DNA of 32,422 nt from Candidatus Methylomirabilis sp. (GCA_012974305.1 JAAXQN010000264.1:1-32422), one strand, 5' to 3'; shown: positions 1 to 9,243, numbered from the stretch's first letter. Made by a program: numbers and translations. Notes: a model not told the origin generated them from the sequence alone.

Positions 1-2
1 CC

Positions 3-1625
3 CCCCTTCCCCTCTCCCCCCTTCAGCAGGAGGCGCTCCGTCAGATCGAGACAGCGGCCGCCACAGGCCGCTACGTTCCCTTCCTCCTCTTCGGTGTGAC
101 TAACAGTGGTAAGACCGAAATATACCTCCAAGCGATTGAGGGGGTTGTCAAACACGGAAGGCAGGCCTTAGTCCTGGTCCCAGAGATCGCCCTCACGCCA
201 AGGGCTGCGGAAAGATTCCGGGGCCGCTTCGGGGACCGGGTCGCTTTGTTGCACAGTGCACTGACGCCGGGGGAGCGACTCGACCAGTGGCTTCGCATCC
301 GAGGAGGAGAAGCGGACATCGTGGTCGGAGCCCGATCTGCCGTCTTCGCCCCTCTGTCCCGCCTCGGGATAGTCGTCGTGGATGAAGAGCACGACCCCGC
401 GTATAAACAAGAGGACACGCCCCGATACCATGGCAGGGATGTGGCGCTGCTCCGGGGTGACATGTGGTCCTGTCCGGTTCTCCTGGGCTCGGCCACCCCT
501 TCGCTCGAAAGTTTTCACCGCACGAAAGTCGGCCCGTACCGGTTACTCTCGATTCCCGTGCGCATCGGGGAGGGAGTGCTCCCCAAGATCACGGTGGTAG
601 ATCTGCGCCAGGAGCCGAAGGTGCCTCGGCAACGCCTCATTCTCTCTCGATTCCTCCAAGACCGAATCCGTGACCGCCTCGGCCGCCAAGAGCAAGTCCT
701 GCTGCTGTTGAACCGGCGGGGCTTTGCCACTTCCCTCCTTTGTCGCGATTGTGGCTACCTCATGCAATGCCCCCACTGCAGCGTTGCCCTCACCTTTCAC
801 CGCGGAGCCGGACTCCTACGGTGCCATCACTGCGATCATCAACAGCGAGCGCCCGATCACTGTTCTGGCTGCGGTAGTGCGAACCTTCGGCAGCTCGGAA
901 TCGGCACAGAGCAGGTGGAGCGGGAGCTGCGAAACCTTTTTCCCCAAGCCCGGATCGCACGGATGGACCGGGATACCACGGCCGGCCGCCAGGGGCATCA
1001 CCTCCTCTTACAGCGGCTGGAACACGGGGATCTGGACATCGTGGTCGGCACGCAGATGATCGCGAAGGGGCACGACTATCCGAACGTCACCCTCGTGGGG
1101 GTACTTTCGGCTGATATCGGTCTGAACCTCCCGGACTTCCGAGCGGGAGAGCGAACCTTTGCGCTCCTCATGCAGATGGCGGGCCGATCTGGAAGGGGTC
1201 CGCTGCCGGGGGAGGCCGTGATCCAGACATACAACCCCGATCATTACTGCATCAAGGCAGCCTTGGACCAGGATTTCCTCTCGTTTATTCAACAAGAGCT
1301 TCAACCGCGCCGAGAGCGAAATCTCCCCCCCTTTACTCGCCTCATCCACCTCGTCATCTCGAGCCCGAAGGAGTCCGTGGCAGCTGAGGGGGCCCAACAG
1401 CTTTGCACGGTCCTCCGGCAGGACCCCATCACCGCCGAGATCGATGGCCCTGCCCCCGCCCCCCTCTCACGCCTCCGGGGTCGATTCCGCTGGCACCTTT
1501 TCGTCAAGGGACCATCGGACGCTCCCCCCAGTCAGAAGGTGATGACCGCGCTCGAAGACTTCTCAACACCCAAGGGAGGATCGGTCCAGGTGGAGATCGA
1601 CGTGGATCCCGTTGACATCCTTTGA
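3..1625 (+). CDS. priA: Primosomal protein N' (PriA helicase), 5'-truncated by the window edge
   Basis: Frame is open upstream of the listed ORF start (…LQQEALRQIEATAAATGRYVPFLLFGVTNSGKTEIYL), so GTG at 96 is internal. Walker A GVTNSGKT, DEEHD box, zinc-binding CRDCGYLMQCPHCSVALTFH…CHHCDH…CSGC, and GTQMIAKGHDYPNVTLVGVLSAD. Confidence 0.96.
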   Translation, partial: PLPLSPLQQEALRQIETAAATGRYVPFLLFGVTNSGKTEIYLQAIEGVVKHGRQALVLVPEIALTPRAAERFRGRFGDRVALLHSALTPGERLDQWLRIRGGEADIVVGARSAVFAPLSRLGIVVVDEEHDPAYKQEDTPRYHGRDVALLRGDMWSCPVLLGSATPSLESFHRTKVGPYRLLSIPVRIGEGVLPKITVVDLRQEPKVPRQRLILSRFLQDRIRDRLGRQEQVLLLLNRRGFATSLLCRDCGYLMQCPHCSVALTFHRGAGLLRCHHCDHQQRAPDHCSGCGSANLRQLGIGTEQVERELRNLFPQARIARMDRDTTAGRQGHHLLLQRLEHGDLDIVVGTQMIAKGHDYPNVTLVGVLSADIGLNLPDFRAGERTFALLMQMAGRSGRGPLPGEAVIQTYNPDHYCIKAALDQDFLSFIQQELQPRRERNLPPFTRLIHLVISSPKESVAAEGAQQLCTVLRQDPITAEIDGPAPAPLSRLRGRFRWHLFVKGPSDAPPSQKVMTALEDFSTPKGGSVQVEIDVDPVDIL

Positions 1626-1729
1626 CCGTTTCTTCCACTGTATTTATTGACATTTATCGGCATTTTGCTATATTCCACCTAGGCGCCAGTCAGAATGCGC
1701 CGGTGGTGGCAAGGGCGGAAAAACCGAGG

Positions 1730-3343
1730 ATGGCCACGGACGAAAGCAGAGATCGTCAAGCGGAGGCATCTCTTGGCCGCGAGCTGGCAGAGATTCTCGT
1801 CGGCATTAGAAAGGCTACCAAAGTTTTTCTCACCTACACGGGCAACCACCCAGCCAGGGCCCGGGCGCTCGATGACCCCCACAAAAGGATCGCAAACCTC
1901 TTAACCCGGCAGGCTCCCCTCTCCCTCCGCATTGGCCGCGACGGCTTCTTTCATGGCGAAACCCTCGTAGGCCAGGACCATCCCCTCCTCCGTGGCTTCA
2001 CCCATGAGCTATTCCTCCGAGGCATTCGGACGATCTTTTTCCTCCCTGGGATTCGCCTCGAAGATCTTCAGCATCTTACGGAACTCTTTGTCGTGGATTC
2101 GGCGGACCTATCCCGGCAGGGGGGAGCCAGGGCCTTCCTTCAGAAGCGTGGAGCAACCACGGTACAGCTGGAGGACTTCGACTTCACATTCACCGAGAAG
2201 CCTCCGGAACCGACACCGGAGGTCCTCCCAACGAAACCGACCGAGCAGCTCGAACCCGATCCGGTGCAACCGACCCCACCCCAAAGCGTTACGGAAGCAG
2301 CCGAGGAAGAGGAAGCCCAGCCTGACCTGGAGGGACTCATCATCGAACTCAAAAAAACGGACCGGCCAGCGCGGTACGAGCATCTGACGCAAGAGCTCTG
2401 CCAGTGGGCGCGCGAGGCGTTGGCCCGGGGTGAAGTCAATCCTTGCCTCCGGGTCATGACTGCCCTTGCCTCGGAACTCCAACCCTCGGGCGCCAAGGAT
2501 GAGACGGTAACGCGCTATGCCCGTGAAGGCATTCTCTCCCTGTTAGGCGAAACAGGCCCTCAGCCCGTGATTGAGGATTTCTGTCGAGGGGGGGCGGTCC
2601 CGGAGGACGATCTGGTCCAGCTCTTGCTTACGTTGAATGAGGAGATGACTGGGCCAATGCTCAAGCAGCTTTTGGTTGAGGAACAGACTGCGGCGCGGCG
2701 GAAGCTGACGGATTTCCTGCCCCGAATGGGTACCCATTTTCAACGGGCCGTGATATCGGAATTTTCCGCACCGTCCTGGGAAACGGTTCGGCGCCTGCTC
2801 CCCCTGCTCCTTAAGCTGTCAACACCTGACGTCCAACACATCCTCCTGAAAATCGTCCGGCACTCGGATCCCCGCATCCGCCGGGAGGTCATCAGGAATT
2901 TTGGACCCATGGATCCTAGGGTGGCACGCTCGCCTTTGCTCGCCGCATTACAAGACACCGACACCTCTGTGCGACAGACAGCCATGGCGGCTCTCGGGGG
3001 GATAAAGTTGAAGGAGGCTGTGCCGATGCTTCGGCAGATTGCCGAAGAGCGACCGGGAATTCGAGAACTGGAAGAGCAGAAGGCGGCCATCGCGGTGCTC
3101 GGGACCATCGGGGACCCCCAGGCGCTCCCAACCCTCATCGCGATCCTGCGCCGGAAACAATGGTTCTCCCGCAAGGCGATAGAGGACCTTCGACTGGCTG
3201 CCGCCCACGCCCTCGGTGAGTTGGGCGGGGCGGATGCCACTGAGGCATTGCGGGCGGTCGCACAATCGGCTCGTCCCGACCTGAGGCAGGCGTGTGAAAT
3301 GGCCCTGGGTCGCGCACAGCCCTCCGAAGGGGAAACTCGATGA
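1730..3343 (+). CDS. HEAT-repeat protein with uncharacterised N-terminal domain
   Basis: C-terminal HEAT-like repeats (DPRIRREVIRNFG, DTDTSVRQTAMAALGGI, GDPQALPTLIAILRRK). ORF is open from 1622; ATG at 1730 (MATDESRDRQ) is the likelier start. Overlaps the next gene by 4 nt. Confidence 0.8.
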   Translation: MATDESRDRQAEASLGRELAEILVGIRKATKVFLTYTGNHPARARALDDPHKRIANLLTRQAPLSLRIGRDGFFHGETLVGQDHPLLRGFTHELFLRGIRTIFFLPGIRLEDLQHLTELFVVDSADLSRQGGARAFLQKRGATTVQLEDFDFTFTEKPPEPTPEVLPTKPTEQLEPDPVQPTPPQSVTEAAEEEEAQPDLEGLIIELKKTDRPARYEHLTQELCQWAREALARGEVNPCLRVMTALASELQPSGAKDETVTRYAREGILSLLGETGPQPVIEDFCRGGAVPEDDLVQLLLTLNEEMTGPMLKQLLVEEQTAARRKLTDFLPRMGTHFQRAVISEFSAPSWETVRRLLPLLLKLSTPDVQHILLKIVRHSDPRIRREVIRNFGPMDPRVARSPLLAALQDTDTSVRQTAMAALGGIKLKEAVPMLRQIAEERPGIRELEEQKAAIAVLGTIGDPQALPTLIAILRRKQWFSRKAIEDLRLAAAHALGELGGADATEALRAVAQSARPDLRQACEMALGRAQPSEGETR

Positions 3344-4773
3344 CAGTGCAACCATTCGACGCTGAACAGTTCCTCCTCAGCCTGAACGCCGCCTGGAAGA
3401 ATCTTGGCCTGTATTCCCCTACCCATCCGGCCACCACGACCGCCCTCCAAAAGGTCCACGAAGCTCTCGAGAGGCTGCTCGGGGGGGGAGCGCGGATCAC
3501 CCTCGGCGTACTCCATGACACCCTGGTCGTTGAAGGAACGCCGTTCACGGCGAAGGCTGACCTTGCCGAGAAACTCGTGGTCCGGCTCCAGCAAGCGGAG
3601 ATCCAGGGGGTGAGCTTCCTGAAAGGCTGCACAGTGGAGGAACTCCGGCGCCTCGTCGAGGCACTCGCGCGGGACATTAAAGGGCTTGAAATCGAACAGG
3701 ACCTCAAAAAACAGGGAGGTACCCATATCCTCCTTGTGGGCGTCGCGGAGGAGCAGCCTGAAGTAAGAGCCGAGGAGGTTGTACCCCAGCAAGAACAAGT
3801 CGTGGACATGCAACAAGAAGAGGCGATGTCCCTGGAACAGGCAGGGGTCATTTACAGTCGTGCCCTGCAGACCATCCGAAATGTCTTCCAGGATGTCCGC
3901 CTGGGGAAAGTTCCATCCCTGAGCGAGGTGCAACAAGCTGTCGAAGAGGTCGTCGGTGGCATCTTAAAGGGAAAACACTCCCTCCTGGCCCTGACCATGA
4001 TCAAGAGCTACGACGAGTACCTCTTCAATCATTCGGTGAATGTGGGGACGTTAGCCATGGCCTTGGGAGAGAGCATAGGACTTGATGCTCCGGCCCTGAA
4101 GGAACTGGGGCTGGGTGGGCTGCTCCACGACCTTGGAAAAATTCGCATCCCTGAGGAGGTTACCCGCAAACCCGGAAAGCTCACCGATGAAGAGTGGGCA
4201 CTCATGAAGTCGCACCCGGATGAGGGAGTGCATCTTCTCAAGGAGATGGGGGTCACCTCAGAGATCGCCCTTCACGTGGTCCGGGAACATCACACGCGAC
4301 ACGACCGGACGGGGTATCCCACTGTGACTCCTGACGAGAAGATCCATCCCTATTCAATGCTGATTACCCTTGCCGATTCGTACGACGCCCTCACCACCGT
4401 CCGACCTTACCAGCGGACCTTCGAACCCAACGAGGCCATCACGTTGATGAAGACCCTATCCGGAAGCACCTTCGATCCCGAGGTACTCGAACGCTTTGTC
4501 GAGATGCTCGGCATCTACCCGCCGGGAACGGCAGTCCGTCTGACAACGAGGGAGATCGCGGTGGTCACGCGTCCGAGGCCAGAGGAAATCGCTCGTCCAT
4601 GGGTGCGAATTGTCCGGGACCCCGAGGGAAACATCGCGGACGGGCCGGAGGTCAGCCTGATGGAGTGGGACACCGAGGCGGAAGACTTCACCCGGTCGAT
4701 TGCCGTCGCCGTCGATCCAGTCATCCATGGGATCGATGTTGCGAAGGTATTACAAGGAAAGGGTGTTACGTAG
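3340..4773 (+). CDS. HD-GYP domain protein (putative cyclic-di-GMP phosphodiesterase) with uncharacterised N-terminal domain
   Basis: HD core NHSVNVGTLAMALG…GGLLHDLGKIRIPEEV…MKSHPDEGVHLLKE…VVREHHTRHDRTGYP. Confidence 0.9.
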   Translation: MTVQPFDAEQFLLSLNAAWKNLGLYSPTHPATTTALQKVHEALERLLGGGARITLGVLHDTLVVEGTPFTAKADLAEKLVVRLQQAEIQGVSFLKGCTVEELRRLVEALARDIKGLEIEQDLKKQGGTHILLVGVAEEQPEVRAEEVVPQQEQVVDMQQEEAMSLEQAGVIYSRALQTIRNVFQDVRLGKVPSLSEVQQAVEEVVGGILKGKHSLLALTMIKSYDEYLFNHSVNVGTLAMALGESIGLDAPALKELGLGGLLHDLGKIRIPEEVTRKPGKLTDEEWALMKSHPDEGVHLLKEMGVTSEIALHVVREHHTRHDRTGYPTVTPDEKIHPYSMLITLADSYDALTTVRPYQRTFEPNEAITLMKTLSGSTFDPEVLERFVEMLGIYPPGTAVRLTTREIAVVTRPRPEEIARPWVRIVRDPEGNIADGPEVSLMEWDTEAEDFTRSIAVAVDPVIHGIDVAKVLQGKGVT

Positions 4774-5386
4774 AAGGGCTGATCCCCTTACGCTCTCCCG
4801 CCTCTGCTGCCCGGACCCCCAGGTGACCCAGGGCCTCCGCGACTCGCTGACGAATCGTTGGCGCGCCATCCATCAAGAAAGGGAGGAGCACCTCAATAGC
4901 GCGGATGTCTCCCTGCCGGCCGAGGGTGGTGATCAGCGCTTCCCGCGTTGGACCGGATGACTGCTGCAGCTTCGGGGTGAGGATCTCCGAAAGTCTTGGT
5001 TCCCGAAGGTCGCCCAGGGCCTCCAGGATGAGGATCTTGACATCGGGACTCGGATCGTCCAAGGTCTGAATGAAGTGTTCCACGACTCGAGGGTCTCGGG
5101 TCGGAGCGAGGAGCTTCACTGCAGCGGCTCGGACATCTACGTGTGGGGACTTTAACGCCTTGAGCAGAATCGCGAAGGCCTTTTCCCCGCCGATATTCCC
5201 CACAGCGTACACCGCCCGAAGGGCTTCAGGCGTGTCATCGGACTCGGCCCTCGCCGCCAGACGCTCCAGTGCGGACACCCCTTCGATGCGCTCCATCGCT
5301 TGAGCTGCTTCGGTCCGTACGCTCTGCTCCTGATCCCGAAGAGCAAGGGTCAGGGCCAGTCGGATACGCATGAGGGTTTCTTCCAT
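4766..5386 (-). CDS. HEAT-repeat protein
   Basis: Repeats such as SVRTEAAQAMERI, TPEALRAVYAVGNIG, HVDVRAAAVKLLA, SPDVKILILEALGDL, APTIRQRVAEALGHLG. Convergent with the HD-GYP gene, with overlapping stop regions. Confidence 0.85.
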   Translation of the reverse strand: MEETLMRIRLALTLALRDQEQSVRTEAAQAMERIEGVSALERLAARAESDDTPEALRAVYAVGNIGGEKAFAILLKALKSPHVDVRAAAVKLLAPTRDPRVVEHFIQTLDDPSPDVKILILEALGDLREPRLSEILTPKLQQSSGPTREALITTLGRQGDIRAIEVLLPFLMDGAPTIRQRVAEALGHLGVRAAEAGERKGISPST

Positions 5387-5484
5387 GACTGCCTCCGGCC
5401 GGAGCTGAGTGCGGAGGAACCTTACTAAATCTATTGAAGCGTGTCAAGGAAACGGAGTTGAGAGGAAAAGGGGAGAAGAAATCG

Positions 5485-6369
5485 ATGGAGAAGTTCACCC
5501 TCGGGATCGCCCAGGTCTGTCCGGCGCTGGGGGACCTGGACAGAAATCTCGCCCTCCACGACAAGATCCTGCGCGAGGCAGCGAGGCAGGGGGTGGACCT
5601 TCTCCTCTTTCCGGAACTCTCCCTCACCGGGTACTTCCTCAAAGACATGGTCCCCTCAGTCGCCCTCACTCCCCGGGACCCCCGGCTCAACGCACTCAAG
5701 GAGATGAGCCGAGAGATGGCCATCGTCGTCGGGCTCGTGGAGGAGTCCTCCGACCATCGCTTCTTCAACGCCGCAGCGTATTTGGAAGACGGGAAAATTC
5801 GCCACCTGCACCGAAAGTTTTACCTCCCCACCTACGGCATCTTTGATGAACGTCGCTATTTCGCCCAAGGGGAGACCGTTCGGGCTTTTGATACCCGATT
5901 TGGCCGAATGGCCCTTACGATCTGTGAGGACCTGTGGCATCCCGCCGTTCCCTACATCGCTGCTCTGGACGGCGCCGAACTGATCCTCTGTATATCTGCC
6001 AGTCCCGGCCGGGGGCTTTTGCCGGAGGGGACGTTTGCCAATGCGGCTGCCTGGGAGCACCTAAACCGCACTTACGCCCGGCTCTTTACCTGCGTGCTCT
6101 GCTACTGTAACCGAGTCGGGTACGAGGACGGCGCCTGCTTTTGGGGAGGCTCTGAGGTCATCGGACCGACCGGAGATGTCCTACTCAAGGCGCCTCAACT
6201 CGAGGAACAGCTTCTCCACGTGGCCGTTGACCGCCGGGAGGTCCGACGAGAGCGGATTGCGAATCCCCTGCTGCGGGACGAGCGGTTGGACCTGACGGTG
6301 CGGGAGCTGCAGCGAATTACTCGGGAACTGCAGCGAATACTTCGGCTTCGTGCGGAAGGGACCCCATGA
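5485..6369 (+). CDS. Carbon-nitrogen hydrolase (glutaminase-like subunit of a split glutamine-dependent NAD+ synthetase)
   Basis: Nitrilase fold: [47 protein letters not shown] at 5485 ([18 protein letters not shown]) is a better start than 5434. ATGA overlap with the synthetase ORF. Confidence 0.9.
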   Translation: MEKFTLGIAQVCPALGDLDRNLALHDKILREAARQGVDLLLFPELSLTGYFLKDMVPSVALTPRDPRLNALKEMSREMAIVVGLVEESSDHRFFNAAAYLEDGKIRHLHRKFYLPTYGIFDERRYFAQGETVRAFDTRFGRMALTICEDLWHPAVPYIAALDGAELILCISASPGRGLLPEGTFANAAAWEHLNRTYARLFTCVLCYCNRVGYEDGACFWGGSEVIGPTGDVLLKAPQLEEQLLHVAVDRREVRRERIANPLLRDERLDLTVRELQRITRELQRILRLRAEGTP

Positions 6370-7205
6370 ACGCCTCGACCATCACCCCGGAACTCACTTT
6401 GGATTGGGATCTCTGTACCAAGATCTTGACCGGGTTCATCCAAAGTGAAGTCCAGCGAGCCGGCTTCCATCGGGTGGTCGTCGGGGTCTCGGGTGGGCTG
6501 GACTCTTCGCTCTCCGTAACCTTAGCAGCGGCCGCCCTGAGCCCCGGCAACGTGTGGGGAGTCAGCATGCCCTACAAGGCTTCGAACCCCGAAAGCCTTT
6601 CCCATGCTCGACTCATCGCGGAGTGGCTCGGGATCAATTTCCTTCAGGTGGACATTACCCCGCAGATCGATGCGTATTTTACCGCGTTGCCGGATGCGGA
6701 TCATATCCGACGGGGGAACAAGATGGCCCGGGAACGGATGACCGTTCTGTATGACCATTCCGCCCACCTAGGGGCTTTAGTTTTGGGCACGAGCAACAAG
6801 ACGGAACTCCTCCTGGGCTACGGCACGCTTTACGGAGACATGGCCTCGGCCCTCAATCCTATCGGAGATCTCTACAAAACCCAGGTACGATGGCTGGCCC
6901 GGCATCTCAAGGTCCCAGCCGAGATACTCGAAAAAACGCCCAGCGCCGACCTGTGGGTGGGACAGACTGATGAGGAGGAGCTGGGCTTTACGTACGAGGC
7001 GGTGGATCGCCTCTTATACTACATGGTGGATCGACGGTACGAACTCCCCGACCTGACTGAACTCGGCTTCGACGCCCACTTTGTTGAGGCAGTCTTCCAC
7101 AGGGTTAAATCGTCCCAGTACAAGCGGCGGCCACCGGTCATTGCCAAGGTCTCGGTCCGGACCATTGATCGAGACTTCCGCTACCCTCGCGATTGGGGCC
7201 TCTGA
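6366..7205 (+). CDS. nadE: NAD+ synthase (synthetase subunit)
   Basis: PP-loop [68 protein letters not shown]. Confidence 0.93.
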   Translation: MNASTITPELTLDWDLCTKILTGFIQSEVQRAGFHRVVVGVSGGLDSSLSVTLAAAALSPGNVWGVSMPYKASNPESLSHARLIAEWLGINFLQVDITPQIDAYFTALPDADHIRRGNKMARERMTVLYDHSAHLGALVLGTSNKTELLLGYGTLYGDMASALNPIGDLYKTQVRWLARHLKVPAEILEKTPSADLWVGQTDEEELGFTYEAVDRLLYYMVDRRYELPDLTELGFDAHFVEAVFHRVKSSQYKRRPPVIAKVSVRTIDRDFRYPRDWGL

Positions 7206-7207
7206 TC

Positions 7208-7303
7208 AGTTCAGGGTTCAGGGTTGAGGTTCAGGACCTAGCCTCGATGGTCCACAGATTGCACCTCGTCTGCACGATGAACCATCAACTCTGAACCATA
7301 AAC
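7208..7303. repeat. Intergenic imperfect inverted repeat, GGTTCAGAGTTCA-type (family A, copy 1)
   Basis: Left agttcagggttcagggttgaggttcagg; right atgaaccatcaactctgaaccataaac, whose reverse complement is gtttatggttcagagttgatggttcat. Confidence 0.7.
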
Positions 7304-7315
7304 GGAAAAAGTTAA

Positions 7316-8428
7316 ATGATTATTGGTGTGCCGAAAGAGGTCAAAGACCAGGAACATCGGGTGGCGATGATCCCGGCCGGGGTCCAGATGATGACCGCCA
7401 AGGGACACCTCGTGCTCATCGAACATGTGGCGGGAGCAGGTGCCGGGATCATGGACGAGGAGTACGCCGAGGTGGGGGCGGAACTTGTCGCTACGGCGTC
7501 CGAAATTTATGCCCGGGCCGAGATGATCTGCAAAGTGAAGGAACCCGTGCCGAGTGAGTACGAGATCCTCCGGTCTGGCCAGATTCTCTTTACCTTCCTC
7601 CATCTCGCTCCATCCCTGGAACTCACCCAGGCCCTCCTGAAGCGTGAGGTGGTGGGGATTGCGTATGAAACCGTCGAAATGGACGATGGTCACAAGCCAC
7701 TGCTCGAGCCGATGAGCGAGATCGCCGGTCGTATGGCCCTGCCCATCGCTGCCCACTACCTCTCAAATCCTCTCGGGGGACGGGGAGTACTGCTCAGTGG
7801 CGTACCCGGGGTTCCACCCGCCACCGTCACCATCTTGGGAGGTGGGATCGTCGGCTACAACGCAGCCAGGATGGCGGCAGGAATGGGCGCCTCAGCCTCT
7901 CTTTTAGAGATAGACCCTTCAAGGATGCGGTCGCTGGATGAGGTCCTCCCACCCAACGCGACCACCCTGATGTCCAACCAACTGAACATTGAGGAATGCC
8001 TGAGGCAAGCCGATGTCCTCGTGGGTGCCGTCTATATCCCCGGAGCCAGGGCACCCCACCTCGTGACCCGGGACATGTTGAAGCTCATGAAACCTGGCTC
8101 GATCATTGTCGATGTCGCAGTGGATCAAGGGGGATGCGTAGAGACGACCCGTCCCACGACGCACAGCGACCCGGTCTACCAGGTAAACGGCATCCTCCAC
8201 TACTGCGTGGCCAACATGCCCGGCGCCTACGGCCGCACTGCCACCTTTGCCCTTACCAACGCCAGCCTTCCCTTCGTCCTCGACATCGCTGAGAAGGGAT
8301 GGAAGCGAGCGGCTCAGATGCAGCCTGAGCTCGCCAAGGGGCTGAACGTGATCCACGGCAACGTCACCTACCCGGCCGTGGCCGAGGCCCACGGGATGGA
8401 GTACGTCCCCGCCTCCAAATTCTTCTGA
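7316..8428 (+). CDS. ald: Alanine dehydrogenase
   Basis: MIIGVPKEVKDQEHRVAMIPAGV…, ILGGGIVGYNAARMAAGMGA Rossmann motif, DVAVDQGGCVETTRPTTHSDPVY. Confidence 0.97.
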   Translation: MIIGVPKEVKDQEHRVAMIPAGVQMMTAKGHLVLIEHVAGAGAGIMDEEYAEVGAELVATASEIYARAEMICKVKEPVPSEYEILRSGQILFTFLHLAPSLELTQALLKREVVGIAYETVEMDDGHKPLLEPMSEIAGRMALPIAAHYLSNPLGGRGVLLSGVPGVPPATVTILGGGIVGYNAARMAAGMGASASLLEIDPSRMRSLDEVLPPNATTLMSNQLNIEECLRQADVLVGAVYIPGARAPHLVTRDMLKLMKPGSIIVDVAVDQGGCVETTRPTTHSDPVYQVNGILHYCVANMPGAYGRTATFALTNASLPFVLDIAEKGWKRAAQMQPELAKGLNVIHGNVTYPAVAEAHGMEYVPASKFF

Positions 8429-8490
8429 GACTCTAAGCAATCGCCCTTACTCAATATTCCCCAGTAGAATCGCAAGGCGAATCAAACAGA

Positions 8491-8532
8491 TAAAAACACC
8501 ACGGGCGCCGAGGATGCCCCCGACGCCCGTGG
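8491..8532 (-). terminator. Strong intrinsic terminator on the minus strand
   Basis: Minus strand reads CCACGGGCGTCG-gggcatcct-CGGCGCCCGTGG-TGTTTTTA; 11 paired positions with one mismatch. Confidence 0.8.
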
Positions 8533-8680
8533 GAGCCGTACTGCTAAACAGGCTCCTACCCTGTTGATTTAGGCACGATACTGACCGGTTCTGAGTCCTT
8601 GATGGCCTGCCGACATCCGAGCGGTTGTCGGAATATGTGTACTGAATCTTGGCGCGGTCCCGAGGCCCAGTCCGCGGGCA
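8491..8680 (-). ncRNA. Candidate structured RNA (or structured 3'UTR) ending at the minus-strand terminator
   Basis: Hairpins CCGACA/TGTCGG (8610-8631), AACAGG/CCTGTT (8547-8565) overlapping alternative GGAGCC/GGCTCC (8532-8556), terminator, and a possible TTGATC-15-TATTGC promoter upstream. No convincing CDS. Confidence 0.35.
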
Positions 8681-8802
8681 ATAGTAAGAAAGAGACTTGA
8701 TCAAAGAGCTGGAGGGAAAGGCGGAACCTTACGAGGGAACGCAGGCAGGCTGAGGTTGCAATCGAGCTTCTCGCAGCAGGCTTCTCGGCGGGGCAGGATC
8801 TA

Positions 8803-9210
8803 TCAGCGCCTAAACGGAACTACCGATGGATCCCGAGCCTCGTCATCGGGCCTCGATCCGGTCATCCGGCACCGGCCTTCGAACAGGACACCTTCCTCGA
8901 GGATCACCACGGGGGCTTCCAGGTCGCCAAAGACGCGGGCGGCCCCTCTGAGCTCCACGCGTTCTCTGGCGTGGACGTTGCCTACCATCTCACCCCAGAT
9001 CACCACCGACTGTGCCCGGATCGTGGCGTGGATGACGGCTTTCTCGCCGACGATGAGCGCATCCGTGACCGTAAGTTCGCCATGGAACTTGCCGTTGACC
9101 AGGATGGTCCCGGCGCCCTTGAAGGTGTACTTCCCCTCAATCTCGGAGCCTTCGCCGATGAAGGCCATGATGCCGGTCTGATTCGACTTACGCCTGGAAT
9201 TCCACAGCAT
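8803..9210 (-). CDS. Bactofilin family protein
   Basis: IGEGSEIEGKYTFKGAGTILVNGKFHGELTVTDALIVGEKAVIHATIRAQSVVIWGEMVGNV beta-solenoid repeats. The start may be 9168 (MAFIGEG). Confidence 0.9.
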   Translation of the reverse strand: MLWNSRRKSNQTGIMAFIGEGSEIEGKYTFKGAGTILVNGKFHGELTVTDALIVGEKAVIHATIRAQSVVIWGEMVGNVHARERVELRGAARVFGDLEAPVVILEEGVLFEGRCRMTGSRPDDEARDPSVVPFRR

Positions 9211-9242
9211 GACAAAAAACCCGCAGGCCAGGAACTCCTGCG
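9211..9242 (-). terminator. Intrinsic terminator between the two tandem bactofilin genes
   Basis: Minus strand CGCAGG-agttcctgg-CCTGCG-GGTTTTTT, directly between the stop of one bactofilin and the start of the next. Confidence 0.75.
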
Positions 9243-9243
9243 C

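Noticed and set aside
2740-3936. 398-aa minus ORF opposite the HEAT/HD-GYP genes
   Set aside because: Shadow ORF antisense to two domain-bearing CDSs; no recognisable motif.
7208-7303. CRISPR-like array from repeated GGTTCA units
   Set aside because: Units are contiguous, degenerate and arranged as inverted arms with no spacers.
8447-8704. 85-aa minus ORF
   Set aside because: Reads straight through a strong terminator hairpin; better explained as noncoding/structured sequence.
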